Assembly (NCBI RefSeq): GCF_023283825.1
Contig: NZ_JAKILD010000010.1
Coordinates: forward strand, 1 to 64,000
Origin: Shewanella olleyana
Lineage (GTDB): Bacteria > Pseudomonadota > Gammaproteobacteria > Enterobacterales > Shewanellaceae
Reading direction: 5' to 3'
DNA length: 64,000 bases
Made by a program: the position numbers and the translations under genes. This document shows, in pieces, positions 1 to 8,619 of this stretch. Position 1 is the first letter of the stretch. The number at the start of each line of letters is the position of its first letter. The notes beneath the pieces are model-generated. The model had not been told where the DNA came from and did not search any database. It saw nothing but the letters and a program-made list of their open reading frames with translations.

Positions 1-1040
1 TTCAGCGCTATCACCTCTACTGTCCTACCAGCGCTTTCATAGCAGACGGCCAGATTATTTAGGCTGGTGGTGTAATCCTCTGCCCAGCGCGCAGGCTGCT
101 CAGCATAAAGCACTTTTCGAATAGCCAGTGACTCCTCTTGCAGCGCTATCGCCTCTACTGTCCTACCAGCGCTTTCATAAAGATAAGCCAGATTATTTAG
201 GCTTCGGGTGTAATTCTCTGCCCAGCGCGCTGGCTGCTCAGCATAAAGCGCTTTTAGAATAGCCAGCGACTCCTCTTTCAGCGCTATCACCTCTACTGTC
301 CTATCAACGCTGTGATAAGAGGAAGCCAGATTATTTAGGCTTTGGGTGTAATCTTCTGCCCAGCGCGCTGGCTGCTCAGCATAAAGCGCTTTTCGAATAG
401 CCAGTGACTCCTCTTGCAGCGTTATTGTCTCTACTGTCCTGTCAACGCTTTTATAAAGATAAGCCAGATTATTTAGGCTTCGGGTGTAATTCTCTGCCCA
501 GCGCGCTGGCTGCTCAGCATAAAGCGCTTTTAGAATAGCCAGTGACTCCTCTTGCAGCCTTATCGCCTCTACTGTCCTATTAACGCCGTTATAAGAAGTA
601 GACAGATTATTTAGGCTGGTGGTGTAATCCTCTGCCCAGCGCGCTGGCTGCTCAGCATAAAGCGCTTTTCGAATGCCCAGTGACTCCTCTTGCAGCGTTA
701 TCGCCTCTACTGTCCTGCCAACGCTGTAATAAGAAGTAGACAGATTATTTAGGCTGCAGGTGTAACCCTCTGCCCAGCGCGCTGGCTGCTCAGCATAAAG
801 TGCTTTTAGAATACCCAATGACTCCTCTTCCAGCGTTATCGCCTCTACTGTCCTACCAGCGCTTTCATAGCAGACGGCCAGATTATTTAGGCTGCTGGTG
901 TAATCCTCTGCCCAGCGCGCTGGCTGCTCAGCATAAAGCGCTTTTCGAATACCCAGTGACTCCTCTTGCAGCGTTATCGTCTCTACTGTCCTGCTAACGC
1001 TGTCATAAGAATAAGCAAGATTATTTAGGCTGAATGTGTA
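1..1040 (-). repeat. Tandem 138-bp repeats encoding TPR units
   Basis: The string cagcataaag recurs at 101, 239, 377, 515, 653, 791 and 929, exactly 138 bp apart (46 codons). The units are nearly identical in DNA over most of their length. They differ mainly at a few codons in the first TPR helix and its loop. A more diverged unit lies at about 1020-1060, and the array continues past base 1. It sits in frame inside the ATPase gene. Confidence 0.95.
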
Positions 1041-3959
1041 GTCCCTTGCCCACATGTCCCGGTTATACCTAAATGCCATTGCCAGTAGCGCCACATTAGC
1101 GCTCTGGGTGTATAACTTGTGCTCAAAAGCTTCTGCCGCTAGTAAGTTTTTAACATCTTCGGCTTCAAACCTAGCGTTCATCTCTTTGTGGGTAAAATCG
1201 AAAAACTCATCCTGCGCGTTAGGATGCGTTTCTTGCTGCACCAATACTGCGAGCGAGAAATTCAGTTGTTGACGCAAAAACACATTAAATAAGCCATGAC
1301 GGTAGTGATGTCGATTAGGTTGTAGGCGTCTTAATATTTCAAACACCTCTTCCAATATTTCAACGTGCTCGTCTTTAAGTGAGCAACCTGCTTCTTGTTG
1401 CAAAAATGCTTTTAAAGCTTTGAGAGAGGGGTACTCAGCTGTATCTACTGTGGTTAGCTTCTCGATAAGGTGAGCAACAAGGGCACTGTCAAATGGAGCG
1501 CCAATTAATGCGGATAGCTGTAAACTGAAAACGGCAGCATCCCCGTAAGGAGTGTCGCCCTCGCTAAAGTAATCGTGAATAATAAGCAGACGTTCTTCCA
1601 TTACTGCATAAGATGATAACGTGAAGTAGCTTTGGTCATTCTCTTGTGCGCTTGAGTGAGTAAAGGCATGCTGATGCGTGTCATGAAGTAACGAAAAAAC
1701 GTTTTCAATGATTGCATTAACCTGCGCTGCCGATAACGCGCTTAACCGGAAAACCCCTTTACTTACTTGAGTGAATAATGGGGTGATGGTGATATTATCT
1801 TCGGCCTTACGTTGATAAAAGCGAAAGTCTGAAATCAAATTCAAGGCTTCAATGGCGAATAGTGTGACCACTTGCGTTTCGGCTGTAATCTCTTGCTCTG
1901 TTAACACGGTAATGATTTTTTCAGCGATTAAAGAGGATGTCTGTTCGTCGCTAATAGCGTATGTTTGTTCAATTAACGCTTCCAGCGTCCTCTTATCCAT
2001 TCCTTCAATGATAATTTGCGCTTTTATTTTAATGCTATCAGGAATGAGGTTAACACTATCGGTCGTTTGCGCTTCTGTTACCGAGGTATTCAATTTAATA
2101 GCATCAAATAACGCTAGCTGATATGGCGAATGCTGTTGATTTTTCAATGCTAATTTATAGCTGGTGTTACTGTCAGAGTGGCGAGCTGTAAAGATTACCT
2201 CTGTTGAAAAATGGGTTGCTAGTTGTGTAAGAATAAACTCTGAAGACAGCTCGTCAATCCATTGCAAATCATCAACAAATAAAAGTATGGGGCTTTTTTC
2301 GGCTTCAGCGTCTATAAATTTTGATACGCTTTTGAGTTCTTTTATCGCTAGGAAAAGGGAACCAAACTGCTCTTGCTTTGCATTTTTGCTGTTTTCGTTG
2401 TTAAGCGCATCAACACTTTGAATTTGATGCTGATTGATTGTTGCCGCATTCCAAGCCGATGCAGCGCCGTCATGCACCGAACCAAAACCTGACAAATCAG
2501 AGATGAATTTAACTGCCTTTTTGATGCCTTTAATGGCTGCAATACGATTGTTTTTTAACGCCTCATATTGATCTTTATAGGTACCTGTTGCGTCATTAAG
2601 CTGCCCAAACTGAGCTTTAGCTTTTTCCCATTCAATGCGTTTATCTTTTATCTTGCGCTCAAAAAAGCCTAATTGTGTTTTATATTCTTCAGTGAGCCTC
2701 ACTAACTCCAATTGGATCGAATGCTGTAATGAAGCCAGTCCAGTGATCTCTGACGAGTGGCCCGTTTGATTTAAGAGTGTTAATCGCACCTGACTGCTCG
2801 CTAGTGCATCTGAATGCATAAATAGCGTGTCTAAATGTTTTTTAACAAGTGCGGTTTTGCCCGTTCCTGGCTCCCCCTTCACTAACGTCCACTGGCTTGT
2901 GACTAGTTGTGATCCGTTAAGATGGCAACCCTTAATGAAGGCCTCATGCTCTGTTCGTAGTTGATGCAGCTCTAAAGACCGGCCGACAAATGTTTTTGCT
3001 CGAATTGCGGGAACAGGAATGCTAGAGCCAGGCTTTTCTAACATGCCATATCGCTGCACCATATGGCGTAAGCGCGTTAATTTTTGCTTAGTCTCATTAT
3101 CAGGTAACGCATCAAACGGCTGTTTTTCTGTATAATTAAACAGTACAGACACTCCTGAATGCGTAACAGCCGGTTTATCGTCATCAGATTTAATCACTCC
3201 TTGTTTTGCATCTTTAGCATACGAAAAATATAACGATAGCAAAGCTAAAGAAGCCACATCCAGATTGAATGGATCGTTGATAACTATTAATTTAGGTGCA
3301 CCGTCACCTAACGTTATTAGCAATTTAAGAAGAAATTGCATTGCCTGATGAGGTGTGTGCTCCTCGCTCAAATGTGTTGCAATTGCTTTTATTTCTGCTT
3401 GTGCACTGTCACTAAGGTAGAGTTTACGGCCAAGCTCATGTTTATCATTTGCCTTATCAGCCCCTTTAATTGCTACACTTTCAACTTGATCTGCAACCAT
3501 ACCTGTCGATTTATCAATGGCCCCCTTAACGCTTGTATCAACAAGGGAGCTGTCACTTAAACTGTCCTTTAGCCAAGAAATTGTTTCTTTAAATAAATCA
3601 GACGCTTTAGTATTTGTGACATCTCCAAGCACATCTCCTATTCCCTGTGAGGCAAAAAATATTGAAAGCTTTAATGCACTGTCTATGACCAACTTATTTC
3701 TTAACTCGTCACCGATTAGATGGTAAATCGCACTAAAAATCTGGGAGTTTTTGCCAGCTTCAGCATTGATGGTAATGATGTTTGTTGTGTCGTCATGAGA
3801 TAATTCAGCATCATAGACATTATGGTAAGTAGCTGCCTCTGAGAACTCTGGCTTGTCTTGTTTGAGCTGTAGGATATGTTTTTTTTGAACTTCTATTAGC
3901 AGGGGGGTATTCACTGAATCTTGCAAATCACTGATGTAGTCATCATGTAGCGTGGTCAT
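1..3959 (-). CDS. STAND-type ATPase with C-terminal 46-residue TPR repeats (partial, runs off left edge)
   Basis: I read the minus strand from the ATG at 3959 and found no stop down to base 3, so at least 1319 codons are present and the C-terminus lies outside the window. The Walker A motif GEPGTGKT sits near residues 362-369 and is preceded by the TFVGR sequence typical of AAA_16/STAND ATPases. Walker B (LLFVDDLQWID) lies near residue 563. Between them is an unusually long charged insertion of about 190 residues with coiled-coil character. From about residue 970 the protein is a run of 46-residue TPR units built on SLNNLA-x-x-Y, RTVE and EESL-x-I, ending in LYAEQPARWAE. Proteins of this layout act as regulated switches, and many bacterial examples sense phage or other invaders. 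The first 330 residues would be the effector; I do not recognise them. Function in defence is inference from architecture. Confidence 0.85.
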   Translation of the reverse strand, partial: MTTLHDDYISDLQDSVNTPLLIEVQKKHILQLKQDKPEFSEAATYHNVYDAELSHDDTTNIITINAEAGKNSQIFSAIYHLIGDELRNKLVIDSALKLSIFFASQGIGDVLGDVTNTKASDLFKETISWLKDSLSDSSLVDTSVKGAIDKSTGMVADQVESVAIKGADKANDKHELGRKLYLSDSAQAEIKAIATHLSEEHTPHQAMQFLLKLLITLGDGAPKLIVINDPFNLDVASLALLSLYFSYAKDAKQGVIKSDDDKPAVTHSGVSVLFNYTEKQPFDALPDNETKQKLTRLRHMVQRYGMLEKPGSSIPVPAIRAKTFVGRSLELHQLRTEHEAFIKGCHLNGSQLVTSQWTLVKGEPGTGKTALVKKHLDTLFMHSDALASSQVRLTLLNQTGHSSEITGLASLQHSIQLELVRLTEEYKTQLGFFERKIKDKRIEWEKAKAQFGQLNDATGTYKDQYEALKNNRIAAIKGIKKAVKFISDLSGFGSVHDGAASAWNAATINQHQIQSVDALNNENSKNAKQEQFGSLFLAIKELKSVSKFIDAEAEKSPILLFVDDLQWIDELSSEFILTQLATHFSTEVIFTARHSDSNTSYKLALKNQQHSPYQLALFDAIKLNTSVTEAQTTDSVNLIPDSIKIKAQIIIEGMDKRTLEALIEQTYAISDEQTSSLIAEKIITVLTEQEITAETQVVTLFAIEALNLISDFRFYQRKAEDNITITPLFTQVSKGVFRLSALSAAQVNAIIENVFSLLHDTHQHAFTHSSAQENDQSYFTLSSYAVMEERLLIIHDYFSEGDTPYGDAAVFSLQLSALIGAPFDSALVAHLIEKLTTVDTAEYPSLKALKAFLQQEAGCSLKDEHVEILEEVFEILRRLQPNRHHYRHGLFNVFLRQQLNFSLAVLVQQETHPNAQDEFFDFTHKEMNARFEAEDVKNLLAAEAFEHKLYTQSANVALLAMAFRYNRDMWARDYTFSLNNLAYSYDSVSRTVETITLQEESLGIRKALYAEQPARWAEDYTSSLNNLAVCYESAGRTVEAITLEEESLGILKALYAEQPARWAEGYTCSLNNLSTSYYSVGRTVEAITLQEESLGIRKALYAEQPARWAEDYTTSLNNLSTSYNGVNRTVEAIRLQEESLAILKALYAEQPARWAENYTRSLNNLAYLYKSVDRTVETITLQEESLAIRKALYAEQPARWAEDYTQSLNNLASSYHSVDRTVEVIALKEESLAILKALYAEQPARWAENYTRSLNNLAYLYESAGRTVEAIALQEESLAIRKVLYAEQPARWAEDYTTSLNNLAVCYESAGRTVEVIAL

Positions 3960-4289
3960 ATATATCCTTGCTTTAGGGAGGCGCTGACTTTATTAATGAA
4001 CAGAACAACCCGACAGTTACAAAATGATACAGGCTGCTGATATTATTGGGTTTATTTATATATCATATTTATCAAAGTATCACTTTATAAAAGGTGAAAT
4101 CAGAGCCTTATCTCATTAAATTAACTTATTTGGTATATAGAAAAGTCATAGATTCCACTTTTTACAACGAATATTTTTAGAAAGGGTGTGTCTACACTGA
4201 AAACGCGTCCTATTTTTCAGTAGATAAACATTCATGGGCAGGTGCGAGCTTGAGTGCGAGGCTTAAGATAAACTGATTGACCGTAATTC
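3960..4289. other. Intergenic leader of the STAND ATPase gene, no gene seen
   Basis: These 330 bases are AT-rich and separate the divergent ATPase gene from the phosphoesterase remnant. The promoter of the minus-strand ATPase should lie here, but I see no convincing pair of boxes. The sequence tccctaaag, whose complement resembles a weak ribosome-binding site, lies just before the ATPase ATG. Confidence 0.4.
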
Positions 4290-4715
4290 CAGTTTTACTA
4301 TGCTAAGGATGATATTGTCATTGATTTAGGTGATATGTTTTTTTCACCAATAGATAAATGTGAGGCTATTCTCAAAAGGCTTAGAGGAACAATTATTCAT
4401 CTTGCTGGTAATCACTCCAAAGTACTGCGAAATCAGCTATGGAATAATCAATGTCACGACCATTTTGAGTTTTCTTTCGATGGGAATTTGGTAGTCCTAA
4501 ACCATTATCCCATGAGAGTCTGGAATCGCTCGCACTACTCTAATTCATTTCACTTTTTTGGACATTGCCATGGCAATTTAGAGCCGTACAAAAATAGCCT
4601 TGACGTGGGTTGGGATGTACACCAGAGGCTTCTAACTCTTCAAGACGTGATTGAGTTAGCCAAAAAGGCTACTCTAGAAGATAAGTATGCTTTTTATATT
4701 AACACTGAGGATTAA
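4290..4715 (+). pseudogene. Calcineurin-like metallophosphoesterase, 5'-truncated
   Basis: The open frame from the ATG at 4335 encodes 126 residues with hallmarks of the metallophosphoesterase fold: LAGNHSK (the GNH metal and active-site block), LNHYP and FFGHCHG (the GHxH block). The same frame continues upstream of the ATG as DDIVIDLGDMFF, which is the expected GD metal-binding block. A TAA at about 4284 then cuts it off. The first metal-binding block (D-x-H), normally 30-40 residues before this, is missing. The gene is therefore a remnant that lost its 5' end, unless an unusual start such as ATT is used. I infer it is not a working hydrolase. It is followed by a long palindromic region (4768-4875). 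Confidence 0.75.
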
Positions 4716-4767
4716 GGAGCAAATTTTAGCTACAGAGTAAAACCCTGAAGAGTTAATACACAATTAG

Positions 4768-4875
4768 TAAGCCTCGCTTACTCGTTGCCAACACGTTTTG
4801 GGGCATAAGTGAGTCAGCGCAGACTCGCTGACTCGAAAATGGCCCATTGCAAGTCAGCGGTAACAACGAGGCTAT
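4768..4875. repeat. Long imperfect palindrome, attC-like or terminator-like
   Basis: The outer arms pair CTCGTTG with CAACGAG (with AGCCTCG/CGAGGCT beyond). The middle contains ATGGCCC against TTTTGGGGCAT, and the core is GAGTCAGCG-cagact-CGCTGACTC, a 9-bp stem with a 6-base loop at about 4810-4833. No T-run follows the core hairpin, so it is not a simple intrinsic terminator. The size (about 110 bp) and nested symmetry resemble a long attC site, but the two core heptamers do not match well. Confidence 0.45.
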
Positions 4876-5259
4876 TTAGAAAGAATCAATATAGTCTAAC
4901 TTTCTGTAATCTTTTTTACGGCTTTGCTTGCCGCTCAAAAGACTGATTATCTATACAGGTATAACTGAATTGCTCCAAATTGAGATAATTTGGGGATCAA
5001 AGGATGCGAAAAATGAATTTTCTACGCATCGATAATTTTGTAACTATCGAGGAAATGCGTATATATCAAGGCACTGAAAAATGTTAAAAAGTGTTGTACA
5101 GACCTCGTAAACAAAGACGCATTCTTTCTCAGGCTATATTTGAAACATCACTAAAGTATTTGAAAAACATATTCTATTTACAACAATGACTTAGCGATGG
5201 TATCTTTTCCACATGATTTGAGCAGCCTGGAACGTTATCGTGTTGCTATTGAACAAGCT

Positions 5260-5270
5260 GTTATATGCAT
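5260..5270 (+). other. Cassette boundary core site GTTATATGCAT
   Basis: This 11-mer is the exact reverse complement of the one at 5767-5777, and the pair brackets a single gene. GTTATAT is also the 3' core of the better-formed attC-like site at 8620-8679. I read it as the right-hand core of an otherwise degenerate attC, marking the start of a gene cassette. Confidence 0.5.
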
Positions 5271-5282
5271 AAGGAGTATTAG

Positions 5283-5765
5283 TTGAAACTTGCCATATTA
5301 TTGATGTTTTCGTTTGTACATTTTTCTAGTTTAGCTAGCGATTCGATAGCTGAAAAAATCTGTAACGCTTATGAGAAAGATGAAGATAAAAGCAAATGTT
5401 TTAGTGAGTTGGAAGAAGCCCCTCGATATATTTCTTTTGAATTTGGCGGCTCTGCCTGCCCAGATATAAAATACTGGGAAAAGCTGATCGATGAAGTAAG
5501 TACTGATGTTACGCCTGATATGAAGGAATTTGATAAACACTGTTTCTCTCTTAGAAAAGGGAATGTTGTTTATGGTTTTTTAAATAAAGTGTATTACAAC
5601 GGTAGTGAATTGGTTCAAGTTAAATCTAGCGATGGTACTTTGTTATGGTTAGAGACTGCGGGAGTTAAAGACGTAGTATTTAGCCAAACTGAAAAACCAA
5701 AACATTGGTTGACTGTTCTAAGAAATCAAGACGGTAAAATAATAAATGCTACTACCCAACGATAA
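5283..5765 (+). CDS. Secreted hypothetical protein, single-gene cassette
   Basis: The predicted protein has 160 residues. The start is a TTG at 5283, chosen because a strong AAGGAG ribosome site lies at 5271-5276 with 6-base spacing and because translation then begins with a signal peptide (KLAILLMFSFVHFSSLAS, likely cut after LAS). The mature part has four cysteines (near residues 27, 39, 58 and 86), which could form disulphides in the periplasm. No family is recognised. The gene is bracketed by GTTATATGCAT and ATGCATATAAC and followed by an attC-like hairpin and a terminator, the layout of an integron cassette. Function is unknown. Confidence 0.7.
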   Translation: MKLAILLMFSFVHFSSLASDSIAEKICNAYEKDEDKSKCFSELEEAPRYISFEFGGSACPDIKYWEKLIDEVSTDVTPDMKEFDKHCFSLRKGNVVYGFLNKVYYNGSELVQVKSSDGTLLWLETAGVKDVVFSQTEKPKHWLTVLRNQDGKIINATTQR

Positions 5766-5770
5766 AATGC

Positions 5771-5826
5771 ATATAACTAATAAGGATAGGTCGCGCGCAG
5801 CCGCGTACTTACCCCAAGTGTTGAAC
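5771..5826 (+). other. attC-like site downstream of cassette gene
   Basis: The left core is ATATAAC at 5771-5777 and the right core is GTTGAAC at 5820-5826, which fits the GTTRRRY consensus. Between them an imperfect hairpin forms around GGTCGCGCG-cagc-CGCGTACTTACC with unpaired bases on one arm. The length of 56 bp is at the small end of known attC sites. This is inference from symmetry; no alignment was run. Confidence 0.5.
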
Positions 5827-5859
5827 AAGCCCGAGTGTATCTTTATATAGTAAATATCG

Positions 5860-5880
5860 GCGTAAGAACTTACGCTTTTT
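5860..5880 (+). terminator. Intrinsic terminator after cassette gene
   Basis: A perfect 7-bp stem GCGTAAG-aa-CTTACGC is followed directly by five T residues. It lies 95 bases after the secreted protein gene and would end its transcript. Confidence 0.7.
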
Positions 5881-5938
5881 AGGTGTGTTGAGTTGTAGTG
5901 ACGCACTAATTTGGACCACTCAACTAGAGGGTTTTCAA

Positions 5939-6150
5939 CACTTAAAGTAATCCTTTAAGTGCTAATTTAGCAGGAGCGCTATCTCATTTGTGTCCAGATA
6001 CGTGTCAGTCGAATGTTGCTGACACGTTCATGCCCCAAAATGATTTCACTGGTAGAAGTTGTTAGTAGCGCAATTAAAGCATTAGCCTTATAAAGGCTAA
6101 TGCGGAACGCAAGATATAAGAACTGCGTTAACATTGCACTTTATGCAATG
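5939..6150. repeat. Cluster of short perfect hairpins upstream of the IS91-type element
   Basis: Four clean hairpins lie within 210 bases: CACTTAAAG-taatc-CTTTAAGTG (5939-5961), ACGTGTCAG with a 10-base loop and CTGACACGT (6000-6027), GCATTAGCCTT-ata-AAGGCTAATGC (6079-6103), and CATTGCA-cttta-TGCAATG (6132-6150). No open frame longer than a few dozen codons is present. Such subterminal palindromes are common at ends of IS91-type rolling-circle elements, but attC remnants are also possible. Confidence 0.6.
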
Positions 6151-6403
6151 ATGACAGTACTTTATTTCACTCAGGCGGAGAAACTGTGAATCAGTTCTTC
6201 GTTGTTCTAACTCATTGTTGATAGGCTGGTTTACTGTTAGTCTTGAGTGATAAAAGTACTGGCGACCTGTTCTTATTAAGACCGTTATTATTCGGAGTTT
6301 AGCCTAATATACTGTTGAACTAAGCCGCTGCGCGGAGCCCCAAAGCCAATCATTTGAACCACACTTACCTCAGTGGATTTTTCCACTATCAAGGAGGTAA
6401 GTC

Positions 6404-7240
6404 ATGTTAGTACAAACCCAATTATTCCATGATGAAATAACACTTAGACGTTACTCTGAGCGCACCCGCAAAGCGTATCTGTACGCCATCACTAAACTGG
6501 CTGAGCATTATCATCAGTCGGTTGAAACCGTTACCGACACTCAGTTGAGCGATTATTTCCGCTATTTAAACCTTGAAAAACAACTATCAAGAGCCTCTAT
6601 TCAGCTCCAATTAAATGGTATTCATTTTTACTTTGAACACATTTTAAAACGTCAATTTAAGATTGACGTGTGTTTACCTCGACCTAGCCAAAAATTGCCG
6701 CAAGTGCTCAGTCAAGAAGAGATAGGCCAATTACTACAACATTGACCCAATCAGAAATATCACACCATGATAGCGCTGTGCTATGGCTGTGGATTACGTG
6801 TCGGTGAGCTGGTAAACATTAAAGTCAGTGATATTGATGGTCAGCGCCAGTTACTCAAAGTGTGTCAGGGAAAAGGCGCTAAAGACCGTTTGGTCATCAT
6901 TTCGCCGTCATTGCTTAATCTACTGCGCCATTATTGGCAAAGCTATCACCCACAAGACTGGTTATTTGGAGTGAAATACCACGATAACATGTACCCCATA
7001 CACCCATCGAGCCTGCGTAAAGTCATTAAAAAATCAGCTGCACTTGCGGGTATTACGAAGCCCTGTAGTCCTCACAGCTTACGTCATGCCTATGCAACAC
7101 ATCAATTGACTGCGGGCATGTTACTGAATCAACTCCAACATCAATTGGGGCACAAAAGCATTTAAACCACAGAGCGATATCTGCACTGGTCACCAGAGCT
7201 TGGGCATCAAGGGGGCGATTTACTGGCGGGTGTAGGGTGA
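6404..7240 (+). pseudogene. Tyrosine recombinase (phage integrase family), two in-frame stops
   Basis: One continuous frame of 278 codons starts at the ATG at 6404, behind an AAGGAGG ribosome site. It encodes an N-terminal SAM-like DNA-binding domain (RRYSERTRKAYLYAI) and a catalytic domain with CGLRVGEL (first Arg), HSLRHAYATH (H-x-x-R) and, at the end, TTERYLHW with the nucleophilic Tyr. A TGA at 6743-6745 interrupts it between the domains. A TAA at 7163-7165 follows GHKSI, where homologues have a sense codon before TTERY. The catalytic Tyr thus lies beyond both stops, so the enzyme should be inactive. It is XerD-like and is not an integron integrase as far as I can see. Confidence 0.85.
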
Positions 7241-7244
7241 TGAT

Positions 7245-8351
7245 ATGGCGCATTATCACTTGAGTGACATACTGCAAACTCATTACGGTCAATACCAGCA
7301 ACATCATCGACTGAGTCAGCAGAAGCGTTTGGTGTGTCAGCATATTTTGGCTTGTCGCACAGCAGCGCTCGGTCAACAGCAGTGGCAATGTAATCAATGT
7401 GACTATCAACAAAACGTGTTTTGCTCATGTCGAGACAGACATTGTCCACGCTGCCAAGGTAAACAAACCCAAGCATGGGTAGAGAAACAGCAACAGCATG
7501 TACTACATTGTCGCTATTATCATTGGGTGTTTACTTTGCCCCATGAGCTCAACAGGCTCACTCATACTGATGAACAAGCAAAGCAAGTTTACAGTGCGTT
7601 GTTCGAAGCTGTTTGGCAGACTTTAAGTCGATTTGGCATGACCCGTAAACACTTACAAGGGCAATTAGGTTGCACCGCCGTACTGCATACTTGGGGGCAA
7701 ACCTTAACCCAGCATATTCACTTGCACTGCTTAATTCCTGGTGGGGTGTTAACCAAGCAAGGTGAGTGGCGCGGAGTGAAATCAGACTATTTATTTCCTG
7801 TAAAGGCGGTATCAACCGTGTTTAAAGCTAAGATGTTAGCGGCTCTTCGTCTGCGTGACATCAACATCCCTGATACTAATAACCTCATGGAAAAGGCGTG
7901 GTGTGTATACAGTAAGGCCTGTTTGTATAAAGCGGAAACGGTAGTCGCTTATCTCGGGCGTTACACCCGTAAAGGTATGCTGCATGAGTCACGGTTAAAG
8001 CAGGTTACCGCTAATGCCATTGATATAAGCTACGTTGATTATCGCGATAATCAACGCAAAATCATGCAACTGACACCCGATGAGTTCATCCGGCGTTACC
8101 TGCTGCATGTGTTACCCAAAGGCGTGATGCGAATAAGGCATTTTGGCTTTTTGGCTAATAGTTGTCGGCGTAAAAAGTTAAGCCAAATTCGACAACAAAT
8201 ACCCACCAAAGCCCATAAAGACATCAAGATTACTGAGTCGTTAGGGCATTGGTGTTGCCCGCAATGTGCCAATGGACGATTAATTTTTATGGGGCTGGTA
8301 CCACTACTGACCATGTTATCGCGTAAGGCTAAGTTGAGGTTGTCAGGTTAA
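7245..8351 (+). CDS. IS91-family HUH transposase
   Basis: The protein has 368 residues. The N-terminal zinc-binding region has CNQCDY, CSCRDRHCPRCQG. The HUH motif HIHLHCLIPGG lies near residue 157, and the Tyr-containing block YLGRYTRKG near residue 240 carries the candidate nicking tyrosines. A C-terminal RIRHFGFLANSCR and CCPQC zinc knuckle follow. These are the features of the IS91/ISCR rolling-circle transposases, which nick the origin end and copy the element to a GAAC/CAAG-type target. The frame is intact and of family length. It starts 4 bases after the broken recombinase. Confidence 0.93.
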   Translation: MAHYHLSDILQTHYGQYQQHHRLSQQKRLVCQHILACRTAALGQQQWQCNQCDYQQNVFCSCRDRHCPRCQGKQTQAWVEKQQQHVLHCRYYHWVFTLPHELNRLTHTDEQAKQVYSALFEAVWQTLSRFGMTRKHLQGQLGCTAVLHTWGQTLTQHIHLHCLIPGGVLTKQGEWRGVKSDYLFPVKAVSTVFKAKMLAALRLRDINIPDTNNLMEKAWCVYSKACLYKAETVVAYLGRYTRKGMLHESRLKQVTANAIDISYVDYRDNQRKIMQLTPDEFIRRYLLHVLPKGVMRIRHFGFLANSCRRKKLSQIRQQIPTKAHKDIKITESLGHWCCPQCANGRLIFMGLVPLLTMLSRKAKLRLSG

Positions 8352-8619
8352 TCAGAAAAAGTCGGGGCTATGAGTGATAAAATCAGGCTTAGCTAACATT
8401 GAGTTAGGTGGGGCAACCACACACATCCTCAAGCGGCCAAATCAGAAGATAGGACAATGAAAGAGCGATGATAAAAGATGGATAACAGCAAAACCTACCT
8501 TAAAAGGTGTAATCAGAACAAGCAATTAGTCGAAAGGCTGTACAAGATACCACTACCGCCCAAAAGCAAATTCCTATAGCATAAACTATACCGATTAATA
8601 TGGATGTGGCATCGGCCAA
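8352..8619. other. Right flank of IS91-type element, no gene seen
   Basis: This stretch lies between the transposase stop and the attC-like site. It probably contains the rolling-circle origin end of the element, somewhere before about 8520. No open frame or ribosome site of note is visible. Confidence 0.4.

Larger units (their letters stand above)
6340..8515 (+). mobile_element. IS91-family-like element with accessory tyrosine recombinase (ends approximate)
   Basis: Two adjacent genes, a tyrosine recombinase (broken) and an HUH transposase, lie 4 bases apart on the plus strand. This is the known arrangement of a subgroup of IS91-family elements found in Shewanella and relatives. IS91 elements move by rolling-circle replication, do not make target duplications and lack classical inverted repeats, so the ends cannot be fixed from one copy. 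The sequence gaacaag at about 8516 contains both GAAC and CAAG, tetramers known as IS91 targets, and may mark the right end. Confidence in the boundaries is low. Confidence 0.55.

Noticed and set aside
1..1040. Possible CRISPR array because of regular spacing
   Set aside because: The repeat unit is 138 bp, codes for protein in frame, and has no short repeat/unique spacer alternation.
1054..3726. Several plus-strand open frames of 60-90 codons in the left 4 kb
   Set aside because: They lie opposite the continuous minus-strand ATPase frame, have no ribosome sites and give unnatural Ser/Leu-rich sequences.
6404..7240. Integron integrase (IntI)
   Set aside because: The protein lacks the IntI-specific insertion as far as I can see, resembles XerD-type recombinases of IS91 elements, and is broken and coupled to the transposase.
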